Source: Sulfitobacter aestuariivivens (GTDB taxonomy: Bacteria > Pseudomonadota > Alphaproteobacteria > Rhodobacterales > Rhodobacteraceae). From it: a DNA stretch of 64,000 nucleotides. The position numbers and the translations under genes were made by a program. Below the pieces are notes generated by a model that ran no database searches, was not told the DNA's origin, and saw only the letters and a list, made by a program, of their open reading frames with translations. This document shows positions 1-9,156 of the stretch, one piece after another. Within the stretch, counting starts at the first letter, position 1. Each line of letters opens with the position of its first letter. The stretch lies in NCBI RefSeq assembly GCF_014763045.1, contig NZ_JACTAG010000002.1:124001-188000 (forward strand). The letters run 5' to 3'.

Positions 1-2
1 GT

Positions 3-1802
3 CTTGCGACGCTTTCAGCGCGTACCGAAGCCGAAGTGCGCCATGCGCGCCTGAACGCAGGCGTGCGCGCAGTCTTCAAACGGATCGACACCTGCGCGGC
101 AGAATTCGAGGCGCAAACGCCCTACATGTATTCAACCTACGAAACCCCGATGATGGGCGACGTGGAATGCGAGGCACGCCCCTCGGATCGCAAAAAGGTC
201 GTGATCCTTGGCGGTGGCCCCAACCGCATCGGGCAGGGCATCGAGTTCGATTATTGCTGCTGCCACGCCTGCTATGCGCTGACCGACGCGGGGTATGAGA
301 CCATCATGGTCAACTGCAACCCCGAGACCGTCTCAACCGACTACGACACTTCCGACCGTCTCTATTTCGAACCCCTCACCTTTGAACACGTGATGGAGAT
401 CCTGCGGGTCGAGCAGGAGAATGGCACCCTGCACGGCGTCATCGTTCAGTTTGGCGGCCAAACACCGCTGAAAATCGCCGCCGCACTGCAAGAGGCCGGC
501 ATTCCGATCCTCGGCACTACGCCCGACATGATTGATCTTGCGGAAGACCGCGAGCGGTTCCAGCAACTGGTGCAAAACCTTGGTCTCAAGCAACCGCGTA
601 ACGGGATCGCCTCGACGGACGCTCAGGCGCTCAGCATTGCCGAAGACATCGGTTTCCCGCTGGTGATCCGCCCGTCTTATGTGCTGGGCGGCAGGGCGAT
701 GGAAATCGTACGGGATATGGCGTCGCTTGAGCGGTACATCTCCACTGCGGTCGTTGTGTCGGGTGACAGCCCTGTGCTGCTGGACAGCTATCTCAGTGGT
801 GCCGTTGAACTTGACGTCGACGCGCTGAGCGATGGGTCCGACGTCCACGTGGCCGGCATCATGCAGCACATCGAAGAGGCAGGCGTGCATTCCGGCGATT
901 CAGCCTGTTCGCTTCCCCCGTACTCACTGCCGAGCGACATTATTGCCGAGGTGGAGCGCCAAACCAAGCTGCTTGCCAAGGCTCTTAACGTCGTCGGTTT
1001 GATGAATATCCAGTTCGCCGTCAAGAATGGTGAAATCTACCTTATTGAGGTCAACCCCCGCGCCTCGCGCACAGTGCCGTTCGTCGCAAAGGCGACTGAT
1101 TCAGCGATTGCAAGCATCGCTGCGCGCGTCATGGCCGGTGAAAAGCTGAGCACCTTTCCCAAGCGCGCCGCCTACCCGCATCAAAGTTCCTATGCGGACG
1201 TGCTGCCATTGGGCGACCCGATGGAATTGGCTGACCCGAACATGCCTTGGTTCTCCGTCAAGGAAGCGGTGCTGCCCTTCGCCCGTTTCCCCGGCGTCGA
1301 CACAATTCTCGGCCCCGAGATGCGCTCAACCGGTGAGGTCATGGGCTGGGATCGGGATTTCCCGCGCGCGTTTCTCAAGGCCCAGATGGGTGCGGGCACC
1401 ATTTTGCCAGCCGAAGGGTGCGCATTCCTGTCGATCAAGGATGACGACAAGACCGACGACATGTTGAAATGCGCTGAAATTCTTTTAGAGCAAGGCTTTA
1501 CCCTTGTGGCGACGCGGGGGACGGCGGCCTGGCTGAACACCCACGATCACACCTGCGGCACGGTCAACAAGGTCTACGAGGGGCGCCCCGATGTCACGGA
1601 CATGATGAAAGACGGTCGCATCCACCTGGTGATGAACACCACCGAAGGCACACAGGCGGTCGAAGACAGTAAATCCATCCGGTCCATCGCGCTTTATGAC
1701 AAGATCCCATACTATACGACTGCCGCGGGCAGCTATGCCGCCGCTCTGGCCATCAAGGCGCAGGCAGAAGATGAGATCGGGGTAAAGGCGCTGCAAGGCT
1801 AG
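3..1802 (+). CDS. carB: Carbamoyl-phosphate synthase large subunit, C-terminal part (5' end outside window)
   Basis: The frame is open from the first bases, so the gene begins upstream; about 600 of the roughly 1,100 residues usual for CarB are present. CarB makes carbamoyl phosphate from bicarbonate, ammonia and two ATP for arginine and pyrimidine synthesis in the cytoplasm. The visible part holds the central connection region, the second ATP-grasp half ([17 protein letters not shown], later [13 protein letters not shown]) and the C-terminal MGS-like allosteric domain ([16 protein letters not shown]). It ends 9 bases before a convergent gene. Identification is firm; only the start is missing. 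Confidence 0.97.
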   Translation, partial: LATLSARTEAEVRHARLNAGVRAVFKRIDTCAAEFEAQTPYMYSTYETPMMGDVECEARPSDRKKVVILGGGPNRIGQGIEFDYCCCHACYALTDAGYETIMVNCNPETVSTDYDTSDRLYFEPLTFEHVMEILRVEQENGTLHGVIVQFGGQTPLKIAAALQEAGIPILGTTPDMIDLAEDRERFQQLVQNLGLKQPRNGIASTDAQALSIAEDIGFPLVIRPSYVLGGRAMEIVRDMASLERYISTAVVVSGDSPVLLDSYLSGAVELDVDALSDGSDVHVAGIMQHIEEAGVHSGDSACSLPPYSLPSDIIAEVERQTKLLAKALNVVGLMNIQFAVKNGEIYLIEVNPRASRTVPFVAKATDSAIASIAARVMAGEKLSTFPKRAAYPHQSSYADVLPLGDPMELADPNMPWFSVKEAVLPFARFPGVDTILGPEMRSTGEVMGWDRDFPRAFLKAQMGAGTILPAEGCAFLSIKDDDKTDDMLKCAEILLEQGFTLVATRGTAAWLNTHDHTCGTVNKVYEGRPDVTDMMKDGRIHLVMNTTEGTQAVEDSKSIRSIALYDKIPYYTTAAGSYAAALAIKAQAEDEIGVKALQG

Positions 1803-1811
1803 GACGAAGAC

Positions 1812-2357
1812 CTAGCTCTTCTTTCCAAAAAGGCGGCGCCACAGCGGCGCCTCCGGCTTTGCGTCAAAATCACGCTTCACCTCAAGCAAGCTGCGGTTTT
1901 TCAGTTCGGAAATGAGCGTTTCATTGGATCCGGCAAATGCAGGCAAGGTCACGGTTTGCCGCGTGTCGTTCAATGCCACGGCATGAAGACGTTCGACAAA
2001 AAGTGGTGTCGGCAGACGACGGCCCGAATGACCCTTTTCGATCCGCGTGATTGAAGTCTCAAATCGCTTCAGGTCCCCAAATTCCCACCGCGCACCGGGT
2101 TTCAGAATGCGGCGCGCGACAAAGGTTTTGTCTGTGATGCTGATTGCCGGTTTGAAAAAATACGTGGCCAGACGCGTGGCGAACCAAAGGATGCCAATGC
2201 CCAATGCGGCAAAAGTGACTGCCTCTAAGGGAGCGCTGAGATTATCATAGGCACCAAGAAGAAAGAACAAACCCATGAACGAAATGAAGGCGACGATGAA
2301 GCCAAACACGGCAACATTCCCTTCAACAACTGTCTCAAAGGGTCGGTCCGACATCAT
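1812..2357 (-). CDS. Two-helix membrane protein of unknown function
   Basis: A 181-residue protein I do not recognise. Two hydrophobic segments lie near residues 14-36 and 45-66, followed by a soluble C-terminal part of about 110 residues rich in beta-like stretches and ending in a basic tail (WRRLFGKKS). The layout, membrane hairpin plus a small cytoplasmic domain, recalls bacterial PH-like membrane proteins, but that is only a shape comparison. GGAG precedes a double ATG; the second ATG (2354) is slightly better spaced. It converges on carB and is divergent from the lipoprotein gene at 2540. Confidence 0.75.
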   Translation of the reverse strand: MMSDRPFETVVEGNVAVFGFIVAFISFMGLFFLLGAYDNLSAPLEAVTFAALGIGILWFATRLATYFFKPAISITDKTFVARRILKPGARWEFGDLKRFETSITRIEKGHSGRRLPTPLFVERLHAVALNDTRQTVTLPAFAGSNETLISELKNRSLLEVKRDFDAKPEAPLWRRLFGKKS

Positions 2358-2539
2358 TCATCTCCGGATGTTCCGTGGACCAAAAGATGCGCGAGAGGTC
2401 AGTTCATATCAAGCAATACACGATGACCCGAAGGCGCACTTGTTGCTGCAGAAATTACAAAGCGGCAAGAATCCCCCAACCAATACCCGAATAACGAGAA
2501 GTTGTGATACGCTGGGAGAGTGTCGAAAGGAGTCAACTC

Positions 2540-2833
2540 ATGCGTTTCACCGTTTCAATGTTTGCCACAGCAGCGCTGATCACTGCTTGCAGCCCGCCAC
2601 CGCCGCCCGTCAGCACCGCCCTGCCCCTCTTCGGCGAGGGTTACCGTTTCAAGGGCGACGGCTGCCAACGGGTGGGTGAATCGCCGGCAACAGGGGAATA
2701 CCTGGATGATGCCGCCGATCTGGTTGGATGCCCTGAAGACCTTGAAAACCTTGGTGTCTTTGTCATCGACTTCAATGCGCAAGAAGTAGCACGGATCGAT
2801 GGGTACGTGCTCTATTCCGTGCCGGTACGCTAA
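2540..2833 (+). CDS. Small lipoprotein of unknown function
   Basis: A 97-residue protein starting MRFTVSMFATAALITAC. It has a short basic start, a hydrophobic stretch and a lipobox (L-I-T-A-C), so Cys17 is the expected lipidation site; a Pro-rich linker (SPPPPPVS) follows. AAAGGAG lies 8 bases before the ATG at 2540, which is why I prefer it to the in-frame start 36 bases upstream. The mature part of about 80 residues contains two further cysteines and has no domain I recognise. It overlaps the convergent gene at 2830 by four bases. Confidence 0.78.
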   Translation: MRFTVSMFATAALITACSPPPPPVSTALPLFGEGYRFKGDGCQRVGESPATGEYLDDAADLVGCPEDLENLGVFVIDFNAQEVARIDGYVLYSVPVR

Positions 2834-3687
2834 CCGCCAGGCGGTGTGCGCATGTAAGCCTTGCGCGCCCTTTTCAGGTTCATATCCATCAGATCCCCAT
2901 AGATCGATGCCTTTTGTAACGCGCGGATCTCGACATTTTCGCCAAGGCTCGCAGTCACAAGAGTGTCACGCGACTTGTCCCAAAAAGCCGCGACCTTGCC
3001 TAGCAACACCCGCGCCGTGACGTTGGGCGGTGCCAGAATGTTGCGGTCCGGGTCGCCCGTTTGCAGTGCAGCCAGATCGGCCTCGAATTCGGCCTGGACC
3101 GACATCATGCGATCGTGTCCACGTTCGCCAAGCAGACCGACCTGGTTGAGACAAGCATCACGCAGCATGGCTTGCATGCGCGCCGATTGGTGGATGAGCG
3201 TCAACATGGTGTGCGCCGCGGCTGTGCTACCGGGCTTATCCTTGTCCAGCGAAAGGGCGGATGCACTCAGCGTGACTAACGCCCGTCCCACATCGGCACC
3301 ATCGTCCAGCAGCAGCGACATCGGCACCCGGTGAACGTCCCCGGCGATAATCTGACGGGCTGACAAAGTCACAGCGCGTGCCTGAGCGTCCAACTCACTG
3401 AGCGCCTTGGCCCTTTCACTGTCCGTCTCGGCGGCAAGATCCTCAGTCACCAATTGTGCAAGTGACCGATCAAAACGGTCAGCGGCAGCAATCGCAGATC
3501 TGCTTAGCAGCGACCGGTCTGATCCGGCCAGAACAAAGCAGACGGCCTTGGTCATCTTTTTCAGTTCCACGCGCTGCTCAAGCAGAAGTTCCGCGCGCAG
3601 GGCAGCCGTATCGCGCATCTGGGCGGTGGCGGTGCGCACAAACATGCATGCACACAGCACTGCGAGGAAAAAAGTCGCGAATTTGAT
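2830..3687 (-). CDS. Secreted helical protein with PilJ-like sensor repeats; probable ATC start
   Basis: The frame gives a textbook signal peptide (KFATFFLAVLCACMFVRTATA, then Q) only if translation starts at an ATC codon at 3687-3685. GGGAG lies 7 bases upstream of it and a TGA two codons earlier bars any longer start. The first conventional start, GTG at 3660, has no ribosome-binding site and cuts the signal peptide. The mature part seems to hold two helical repeats resembling the N-terminal sensor module of PilJ/NarX receptors (QRVELKKMTKAVCFVLAG near the start; ARMQAMLRDACLNQVG later). There is no transmembrane or output domain, so it is probably a free periplasmic protein. Domain assignment is by eye. 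Confidence 0.7.
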   Translation of the reverse strand: MKFATFFLAVLCACMFVRTATAQMRDTAALRAELLLEQRVELKKMTKAVCFVLAGSDRSLLSRSAIAAADRFDRSLAQLVTEDLAAETDSERAKALSELDAQARAVTLSARQIIAGDVHRVPMSLLLDDGADVGRALVTLSASALSLDKDKPGSTAAAHTMLTLIHQSARMQAMLRDACLNQVGLLGERGHDRMMSVQAEFEADLAALQTGDPDRNILAPPNVTARVLLGKVAAFWDKSRDTLVTASLGENVEIRALQKASIYGDLMDMNLKRARKAYMRTPPGG

Positions 3688-3826
3688 GTCTCAGCTCCCT
3701 ACGTTCCACACAATCTTTTAGGTCTGATGGGTAAAGAAGATATGAAACCGGTATGCCCTTTTTGGTTACCTCCCTTGACCTTGGATATGCAATCCGGGCA
3801 AATCAGCGGGATCAAGGAGAACCTGC

Positions 3827-4951
3827 ATGCATATACCGGCCATCACGGGCACGGGCGTTTTTACCCCTGAACAAACCATAACCAACGCAGAACTGGTTGA
3901 AGCATTCAACGCCCATGTCGATCTTTACAACGCAGAGCACGCAGCAGCCATCGCCGCGGGGGACGTCGAGGCCAAGGAATATTCATCCGAAGAGTTTATC
4001 GTCAAGGCATCCGGCATCGAACAGCGCTATGTGGTTGATAAAGAAGGCGTTCTGGACCCCAATGTCATGCATCCAAGGCTGCGCCAGCGCAGCGATGATG
4101 AGCCGTCGCTGATGGCCGAAATGGCAATTAATGCCGCGCAAAGCGCCCTTGCACAGGCCGGTCGTACGGCAGCGGACGTCGACGCGGTGATCTGTGCTGC
4201 ATCGAATCTTGAGCGGGCCTATCCTGCCGTTGCGATCGAAATCCAGCAGCTGTTAGGCATCAAAGGCTTTGCCTTTGACATGAATGTGGCCTGTTCATCG
4301 GCAACGTTCGGCATTCAGGCGGCCGCCGACATGGTGCGTGCAGGATCCATCCGTTCCGCGCTGGTGGTGAACCCCGAGATCTGCTCGGCTCATCTGGAAT
4401 GGCGCGACCGGGATTGTCATTTCATCTTTGGCGACGTCGCCACCGCCACCCTTATTGAACGGTCAGAAGATGCACGGGGGCCACATTTCGACATCAAATC
4501 AACCCGGTGCGCAACAGAGTTCAGCAATAATATCCGCAACAATAACGGCTTTCTGCGGCGCTCCAGACCCGATGGATTGACTGACAGGCGCGATATGCAA
4601 TTTATGCAGAACGGGCGCAAAGTGTTCAAGGAAGTGCTGCCGCTTGTTGCCGATCATATTGCCGATCACATGGCCAGCGAAAGGGTTGACGCCGCCGATC
4701 TCAAACGCCTTTGGCTGCATCAGGCAAACAAGTCGATGAACGACTTTATTGGTCGCAAAGTGCTGGGTCGCACGCCCGAGACGGGAGAGCAGCCGAACAT
4801 CCTGCAAGACTACGCGAACACGTCATCTGCCGGTTCAATCATCGCCTTCTCTAAATACTCCGATGATCTGGCGGAGGGGGATACGGGGCTCATCTGTTCG
4901 TTCGGGGCTGGCTACTCGGTAGGATCAGTTCTGGTTGAGAAACACGGCTGA
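3827..4951 (+). CDS. Long-form beta-ketoacyl-ACP synthase III (KASIII-like)
   Basis: A 374-residue thiolase-fold condensing enzyme. The KASIII catalytic triad is visible: Cys156 in NVACSSATFG, His298 in LHQAN and Asn331 in YANTSSAGS. KASIII enzymes condense an acyl-CoA with malonyl-ACP or a related donor. It is about 50 residues longer than standard FabH, with extra sequence around residues 30-95. It stands alone, with no plsX or other lipid genes beside it, so it is probably a second KASIII acting on unusual acyl groups rather than the housekeeping FabH. AAGGAG lies 7 bases before the ATG. Confidence 0.88.
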   Translation: MHIPAITGTGVFTPEQTITNAELVEAFNAHVDLYNAEHAAAIAAGDVEAKEYSSEEFIVKASGIEQRYVVDKEGVLDPNVMHPRLRQRSDDEPSLMAEMAINAAQSALAQAGRTAADVDAVICAASNLERAYPAVAIEIQQLLGIKGFAFDMNVACSSATFGIQAAADMVRAGSIRSALVVNPEICSAHLEWRDRDCHFIFGDVATATLIERSEDARGPHFDIKSTRCATEFSNNIRNNNGFLRRSRPDGLTDRRDMQFMQNGRKVFKEVLPLVADHIADHMASERVDAADLKRLWLHQANKSMNDFIGRKVLGRTPETGEQPNILQDYANTSSAGSIIAFSKYSDDLAEGDTGLICSFGAGYSVGSVLVEKHG

Positions 4952-4960
4952 GCAAAGCAG

Positions 4961-5677
4961 CTAATCGCCCTTTCTGGATACCCGTTTGTGAGCCTCTTCG
5001 GCGCTTTCCAAGCGCTCTGAATAGCGATCCACCAGATAATCGGCGCGCCCGCGTATCAGCCAGGTGAATTTGACCAGCTCTTCCATCACGTCGGTGATCC
5101 GCGCATAGAACGGGCCTTCGGGCAGGCGACCCGCGCTGTCAAATTCCAGCCACGCCTTGGGGATACTGGACTGATTGGGGATTGTGACCATCCGCATCCA
5201 ACGCCCCAGAATACGCATCTGGTTGACGGCGTTGAATGACTGCGAGCCGCCGCTGACCTGCATCACCGCCAATGTCTTGCCTTGTGTCGGACGAATACCG
5301 CCCTGCAGAGACAGCGGCAGCCAATCGATCTGGGTTTTCATCAATCCGGTCATTGCCCCATGCCGTTCGGGGCTGGACCACACCATCCCTTCCGCCCAGA
5401 CGGCAAGATCGCGCAGCTCAGCAACCTTGGGATGGTCAGGCTCTGACCCGTCGACAAGGGGCAAATCTTTAGGATCAAACATCTGCGTTTCACAGCCCAG
5501 AAGCCGCAGAATACGCCCCGCCTCTTCCGCGGCGCGGCGTGAATAGCTTTGCGGGCGCAGGGATCCGTAAAGCAGCAATATGCGAGGTTTGTGGCCCGGA
5601 TCGTCGGGGGATTTCAGAGACGCGGTATCGATCTGGTGCAACAGTGCTGTCCGGAGCGCTGGCGTGTCGTCAGCCAC
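4961..5677 (-). CDS. arsH: ArsH-type NADPH-dependent FMN reductase
   Basis: A 238-residue flavodoxin-fold protein. Residues 33-48 ([16 protein letters not shown]) form the FMN-binding loop of the ArsH family, and [20 protein letters not shown] and [12 protein letters not shown] match its conserved core. ArsH proteins are NADPH:FMN oxidoreductases; some oxidise methylated trivalent arsenicals, others serve in general redox stress. The start overlaps the end of the upstream gene by 8 bases, so the two are co-transcribed. No arsR, arsB or arsC lies nearby, so an arsenic role is not supported by context. Confidence 0.9.
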   Translation of the reverse strand: MADDTPALRTALLHQIDTASLKSPDDPGHKPRILLLYGSLRPQSYSRRAAEEAGRILRLLGCETQMFDPKDLPLVDGSEPDHPKVAELRDLAVWAEGMVWSSPERHGAMTGLMKTQIDWLPLSLQGGIRPTQGKTLAVMQVSGGSQSFNAVNQMRILGRWMRMVTIPNQSSIPKAWLEFDSAGRLPEGPFYARITDVMEELVKFTWLIRGRADYLVDRYSERLESAEEAHKRVSRKGD

Positions 5678-6128
5678 TTTCGTCTTCCAGATTAAGCTTC
5701 ATGTCGATCAGCACCTGTTGCAGCAGCGTCGTTTCCTTGAGCAGACGCTTGGCCTCATTCACCGTGATGCGACCGTCTTCCATGGATTGCTGATATTCTG
5801 CCATCAGCATGGCAAACCGCTGGCTAAGCGCGATCACATCAGAATTGACGCCACCCTTGCGATCAGCGTTCGGGCGGCGGTCGTCAAAGTTTAGACCAAT
5901 GCCCTTCAGCTCGGCCAAGGCGGCGGTTACGTGGGGATAGCTGGACGATTCCTCAAGAAGTGCGACTGAATCGATCGGCATGAAACGGTCGGCATGTTCG
6001 GCATTGTCCGAATAATACCGCCCTAGCGTGGCCTTGGATTTGCCCGTCAATGCACAGGCCGGTTCGATACCAACGTCTTTGACCAGTGCTTCGGTGTGTT
6101 TCTTGAGATAGCTGCCAATGCCGGCCAT
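5670..6128 (-). CDS. CII-like regulatory protein of unknown role
   Basis: A 152-residue protein. The first 60 residues ([20 protein letters not shown], then [14 protein letters not shown]) look like a compact helix-turn-helix of the phage CII-regulator type; the C-terminal third is a probable helical bundle ([20 protein letters not shown]). I chose the ATG at 6128 because GGAAG lies 7 bases upstream; a longer start at 6155 is possible. It ends inside the start of arsH, so it may regulate or accompany that flavoprotein. The fold call is by eye. Confidence 0.72.
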   Translation of the reverse strand: MAGIGSYLKKHTEALVKDVGIEPACALTGKSKATLGRYYSDNAEHADRFMPIDSVALLEESSSYPHVTAALAELKGIGLNFDDRRPNADRKGGVNSDVIALSQRFAMLMAEYQQSMEDGRITVNEAKRLLKETTLLQQVLIDMKLNLEDESG

Positions 6129-6414
6129 AAACTTCTTCCCACTCCCAGAACCCACTTTCGCCCAATACCACCCCGGGGGAAAGCTCTATGGGTTTTCCCA
6201 TTAATCGCTCTATCGGTAAATGTCATGAATTATTCACTTCTACAGATTGTTATGTGGAAGGGACGAGTAGCCGCTGCCCCCTTAGCGGTACAGGTTGGGG
6301 TCGTGCATCTTCGCGGTGACGGGGCACCACGGGCCGGAAACCCGGCAGCAGATCGCACGCACCCTTTGATGTACGACCTTGATCGACTGACACCGCCCCG
6401 GTAACACCCTGGCC
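6129..6414. other. Divergent intergenic region
   Basis: This 286-base stretch separates the minus-strand CII-like/arsH pair from plus-strand tdk. It holds an AT-rich patch at about 6200-6255 in an otherwise GC-rich setting, which is where promoters for both sides would be expected. I find no clear -35/-10 pair, hairpin or RNA gene. Short open frames here overlap each other and lack ribosome-binding sites. Confidence 0.4.
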
Positions 6415-6996
6415 ATGGCAAAACTCTACTTCCACTACTCCACCATGAATGCAGGCAAATCGACCGTGCTTTTGCAGGCCGCTCACAACTATGTGGAACG
6501 CGGCATGGTACCTTATCTGATTACCGCACAATTCGACAACCGCGCAGGCGAAGGGCGTATCGGGTCTCGCATCGGGATCGGCAAGGACGCGGACACTTTC
6601 GCCACCAGCGAAGATATGTTTTCAAAGATCGCAAAGCGCCTGGATCAGAGACCATGTGCCTGCGTGTTCATAGACGAAGCCCAGTTTCTGGAAGAAGAAC
6701 AGGTCTGGCAACTGGCCCGCGCGGTCGATGATTTGGGCGTGCCGGTCATGTGTTTTGGCTTGCGCGTCGATTTCCGGGGGCGCCTTTTTCCCGGTTCTGC
6801 GACGCTGCTCGCGCTGGCCGACGAGATGCGCGAGATCCGCACAATCTGCCACTGCGGCAAGAAAGCGACCATGGTTGTCAGACAGGACAGCGACGGCAAG
6901 GTGCTGCGCGATGGCGCACAGGTGCAGATTGGCGGAAACGAGACTTATGTCTCCCTATGTCGTCGCCATTGGCGCGAGGCCGTGGGCGACCGTTAA
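6415..6996 (+). CDS. tdk: Thymidine kinase (type II)
   Basis: 193 residues, the usual size for bacterial Tdk, which phosphorylates thymidine to dTMP in the salvage pathway. The N-terminal P-loop STMNAGKST (residues 9-17), the FIDEAQF motif with the catalytic Glu, and the zinc lasso formed by CHCGKK and the C-terminal CRRHW pair are all visible. The Shine-Dalgarno sequence is weak. It overlaps the convergent 2-hydroxyacid dehydrogenase by four bases. Confidence 0.96.
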   Translation: MAKLYFHYSTMNAGKSTVLLQAAHNYVERGMVPYLITAQFDNRAGEGRIGSRIGIGKDADTFATSEDMFSKIAKRLDQRPCACVFIDEAQFLEEEQVWQLARAVDDLGVPVMCFGLRVDFRGRLFPGSATLLALADEMREIRTICHCGKKATMVVRQDSDGKVLRDGAQVQIGGNETYVSLCRRHWREAVGDR

Positions 6997-7940
6997 ACCA
7001 CGTTGGGTGGTGTCTGACCTGCCCGAAACGCCTGAAGATTTTCTGCGGCCATCCGCCCCATGTCCACGCGCACTTCCAAGGCTGATGTGCCCAGATGCGG
7101 CAACAGCACCACATTCTCAAGGCGGCGCAGCGCCTCGGGCACGTGCGGTTCGAATTCATAGACATCCAGCCCCGCACCACCGATCTGATTTGCATCAAGC
7201 GCCGCAATCAGCGCGGTTTCGTTCACAATATCGCCCCGGGCAATATTGATCAGGCGGGCATGGGACTGCATCGCTGACAGGACGTCGGCATCGATCATGT
7301 GTTTGGTGTCCGGGTTTGCCGGGACCGCGACCACAAGCACATCGACCTGACGGGCCATGTCGCTCAGGCTGGCAACCTTTTCTGCGGGAAAATCCAGTTT
7401 CTTAGCGCTGCGATTGAAATATTTCACACGCATGCCAAAGCCAAAGTGACAGCGGCGCGCAATCGCCTGACCGATCCGGCCCATGCCAGCGATGCCCACC
7501 GTCTTGCCACTGAGGTGGAGACCCAGCATCTGCGTCGGATGCCACCCCTCCCAATCACCTGATCGCACAAGCCGCTCGCCCTCACCGGCACGCCGCGCAG
7601 ACATCAACATCAGCGTCATGGCAATATCCGCGGTTGCATCTGTCACGGCACCCGGCGTGTTGGTCACGAGGATACCGGCGGCCTTTGCCGCCGCTGTATC
7701 AATGTGATTGTAGCCCACGCCAAAGTTGGCAAGGATCTTGCACCGGGGCGCGGACACCTGACCAATCACATCCGCTGAAAACGCATCCCCCAAGGTGGGC
7801 AGAACGGCGTCATAGCCGCGCAACGCTCCGACCAATTCGTCATGTGACAGCGGATGCGTCTCTGACCGCACGGTGAGCTCGAATTCGACCAGGTTCGCCA
7901 GCACGGCGTCGGGCAGGGGACGTGTAACAAGGAGTTTCAT
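6993..7940 (-). CDS. D-isomer-specific 2-hydroxyacid dehydrogenase (glyoxylate/hydroxypyruvate reductase type)
   Basis: 315 residues. The Rossmann signature GIAGMGRIGQAIARR lies near residues 150-164, with the catalytic Arg in INIARGDIV, the Glu in YEFEP and the His in LLPHLGTSA. This family reduces small 2-keto acids such as glyoxylate or hydroxypyruvate with NAD(P)H; the substrate cannot be read from sequence. The ATG at 7940 overlaps the stop of csaA (TGATG), so I use it rather than the TTG one codon earlier. It is the last gene of the proC-csaA run and the two are probably translationally coupled. Confidence 0.92.
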   Translation of the reverse strand: MKLLVTRPLPDAVLANLVEFELTVRSETHPLSHDELVGALRGYDAVLPTLGDAFSADVIGQVSAPRCKILANFGVGYNHIDTAAAKAAGILVTNTPGAVTDATADIAMTLMLMSARRAGEGERLVRSGDWEGWHPTQMLGLHLSGKTVGIAGMGRIGQAIARRCHFGFGMRVKYFNRSAKKLDFPAEKVASLSDMARQVDVLVVAVPANPDTKHMIDADVLSAMQSHARLINIARGDIVNETALIAALDANQIGGAGLDVYEFEPHVPEALRRLENVVLLPHLGTSALEVRVDMGRMAAENLQAFRAGQTPPNVV

Positions 7941-8278
7941 CAATGCATCCGCCCACCGTCAGGAACCTTGCTGTCAGGGCTGAGCAGGACAATCGCACCG
8001 TCGTCGTCCGGCACCCCCAGCACCAGCACTTCGGACATGAAAGGCCCGATCTGGCGTGGTGGAAAGTTAACAACAGCCATAACCTGTCGCCCGATCAGCG
8101 TGGCAGGGTCATAATGCACCGTGATCTGGGCTGAAGTCTTGCGCTCTCCGATCTCACCGCCAAAATCCACCCAAAGCTTGATCGCAGGTTTGCGCGCTTC
8201 CGGGAACGGTTCGGCCCGGACAACAGTGCCGACGCGAATGTCGACCTTGAGAAAGTCGTCGAAGCTGAGGTTATCCAC
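7940..8278 (-). CDS. csaA: CsaA-like tRNA-binding domain protein
   Basis: 112 residues, essentially one OB-fold EMAP/Trbp111-type tRNA-binding domain: DFLKVDIRVGTVV at the start and VNFPPRQIGPFMSEVLVLG in the core are family hallmarks. CsaA homodimers bind tRNA, and in Bacillus the protein has chaperone-like and secretion-linked activity. It starts with GTG at 8278, 7 bases after GGGAG and inside the last codons of proC. It ends on the start codon of the downstream dehydrogenase. Confidence 0.93.
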   Translation of the reverse strand: MDNLSFDDFLKVDIRVGTVVRAEPFPEARKPAIKLWVDFGGEIGERKTSAQITVHYDPATLIGRQVMAVVNFPPRQIGPFMSEVLVLGVPDDDGAIVLLSPDSKVPDGGRMH

Positions 8279-9086
8279 GGGCCAACTCCCTTGACCTGTC
8301 GGTTGCGGCCTTCACGGCACGTTCCAGCAAGGCCGGAAAACCATTTTCCGGGTCCATCAACACCTCCAGCGCGGCTTGGGTGGTGCCATTGGGGCTGGTA
8401 ACGTTGATCCGCAACTGAGCGGGGTCATCCTCTGCCGCCATTGCCAGCGCACCAGCACCGGCAACCGTCGCCTTGGCCAATTGCAGCGCCATCTGCGCAG
8501 GCAATCCCTGCGCTTCGCCGGCCGCTGCCAAGGTTTCGATCATGTGGAACACATAGGCCGGGCCAGAGCCGCTGACACCCGTCACCGCATCGATCTGATC
8601 CTCGGATGTCAGGCGCACGACCTGCCCCACCGCGCTCAGCAACAACTCTGCCTCATCCAGCGCCGTATCCCCCGCCACGTCATTGGCCACAATCGCCGTA
8701 ATGCCCTTTGAAATCGCTGCCGGTGTGTTTGGCATGGAGCGCACGATGGGGGTGCCCGCCCCAAGAATTTCTTCGAAGGTTCCAATCGTGATCCCAGCCG
8801 CCACGCTGACAAAAAGCGTGTCGCCATTGCCCATCGCCTGCAAAGTCGGCAGCGCGTCCGCCATCATCTGCGGCTTGACCGCGACCAGCACGATGGCTGG
8901 CGCCGTGGGCAGATCGGTGTTCAGGTTGATCCCCTGCGTACGCAGCCAATCCGACGGTTTTGGATCGATAACCCAGACGGACGCAGGCGGCAGCCCCTTT
9001 GCCAGCCAGCCTGCCAGCATCGCCGACCCCATCTTGCCACACCCCAGCAGCACCAGCCCCTGATTTGCTATCCGTGTGTCTTGCAT
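8271..9086 (-). CDS. proC: Pyrroline-5-carboxylate reductase
   Basis: 271 residues, the standard ProC length. It catalyses the last step of proline synthesis, reducing pyrroline-5-carboxylate with NAD(P)H. The N-terminal Rossmann motif (LLGCGKMGSAMLAGWL, about residues 12-27), AVKPQ, MPNTPAAI and the C-terminal GSGPAYVF are all conserved. Its ATG at 9086 directly follows a T-run ending a strong hairpin that terminates ybjN; the only good Shine-Dalgarno match (GGGGGA, 6 bases before ATG) lies in the 3' arm of that hairpin. Confidence 0.96.
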   Translation of the reverse strand: MQDTRIANQGLVLLGCGKMGSAMLAGWLAKGLPPASVWVIDPKPSDWLRTQGINLNTDLPTAPAIVLVAVKPQMMADALPTLQAMGNGDTLFVSVAAGITIGTFEEILGAGTPIVRSMPNTPAAISKGITAIVANDVAGDTALDEAELLLSAVGQVVRLTSEDQIDAVTGVSGSGPAYVFHMIETLAAAGEAQGLPAQMALQLAKATVAGAGALAMAAEDDPAQLRINVTSPNGTTQAALEVLMDPENGFPALLERAVKAATDRSRELARG

Positions 9087-9115
9087 AAAAAATCCCCCGA
9101 ATGGCTTCGGGGGAT
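9087..9115 (-). terminator. ybjN terminator that overlaps the proC ribosome-binding site
   Basis: A perfect 10-bp stem (ATCCCCCGAA / TTCGGGGGAT, 9092-9115) with a 4-base loop is followed on the minus strand by TTTTTT and then at once by the ATG of proC. It has the form of an intrinsic terminator for the upstream ybjN gene. The 3' arm also carries the GGGGGA that serves as the proC Shine-Dalgarno sequence, so the hairpin could block proC translation on any read-through transcript. Confidence 0.8.
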
Positions 9116-9156
9116 ACTGTTAGATCGTTTCGGGGTCTGCGAAAACCGCCAATGCG

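Noticed and set aside
5670..6128. Prophage remnant
   Set aside because: The CII-like protein is the only phage-like feature; no integrase, attachment repeats or structural genes are nearby.
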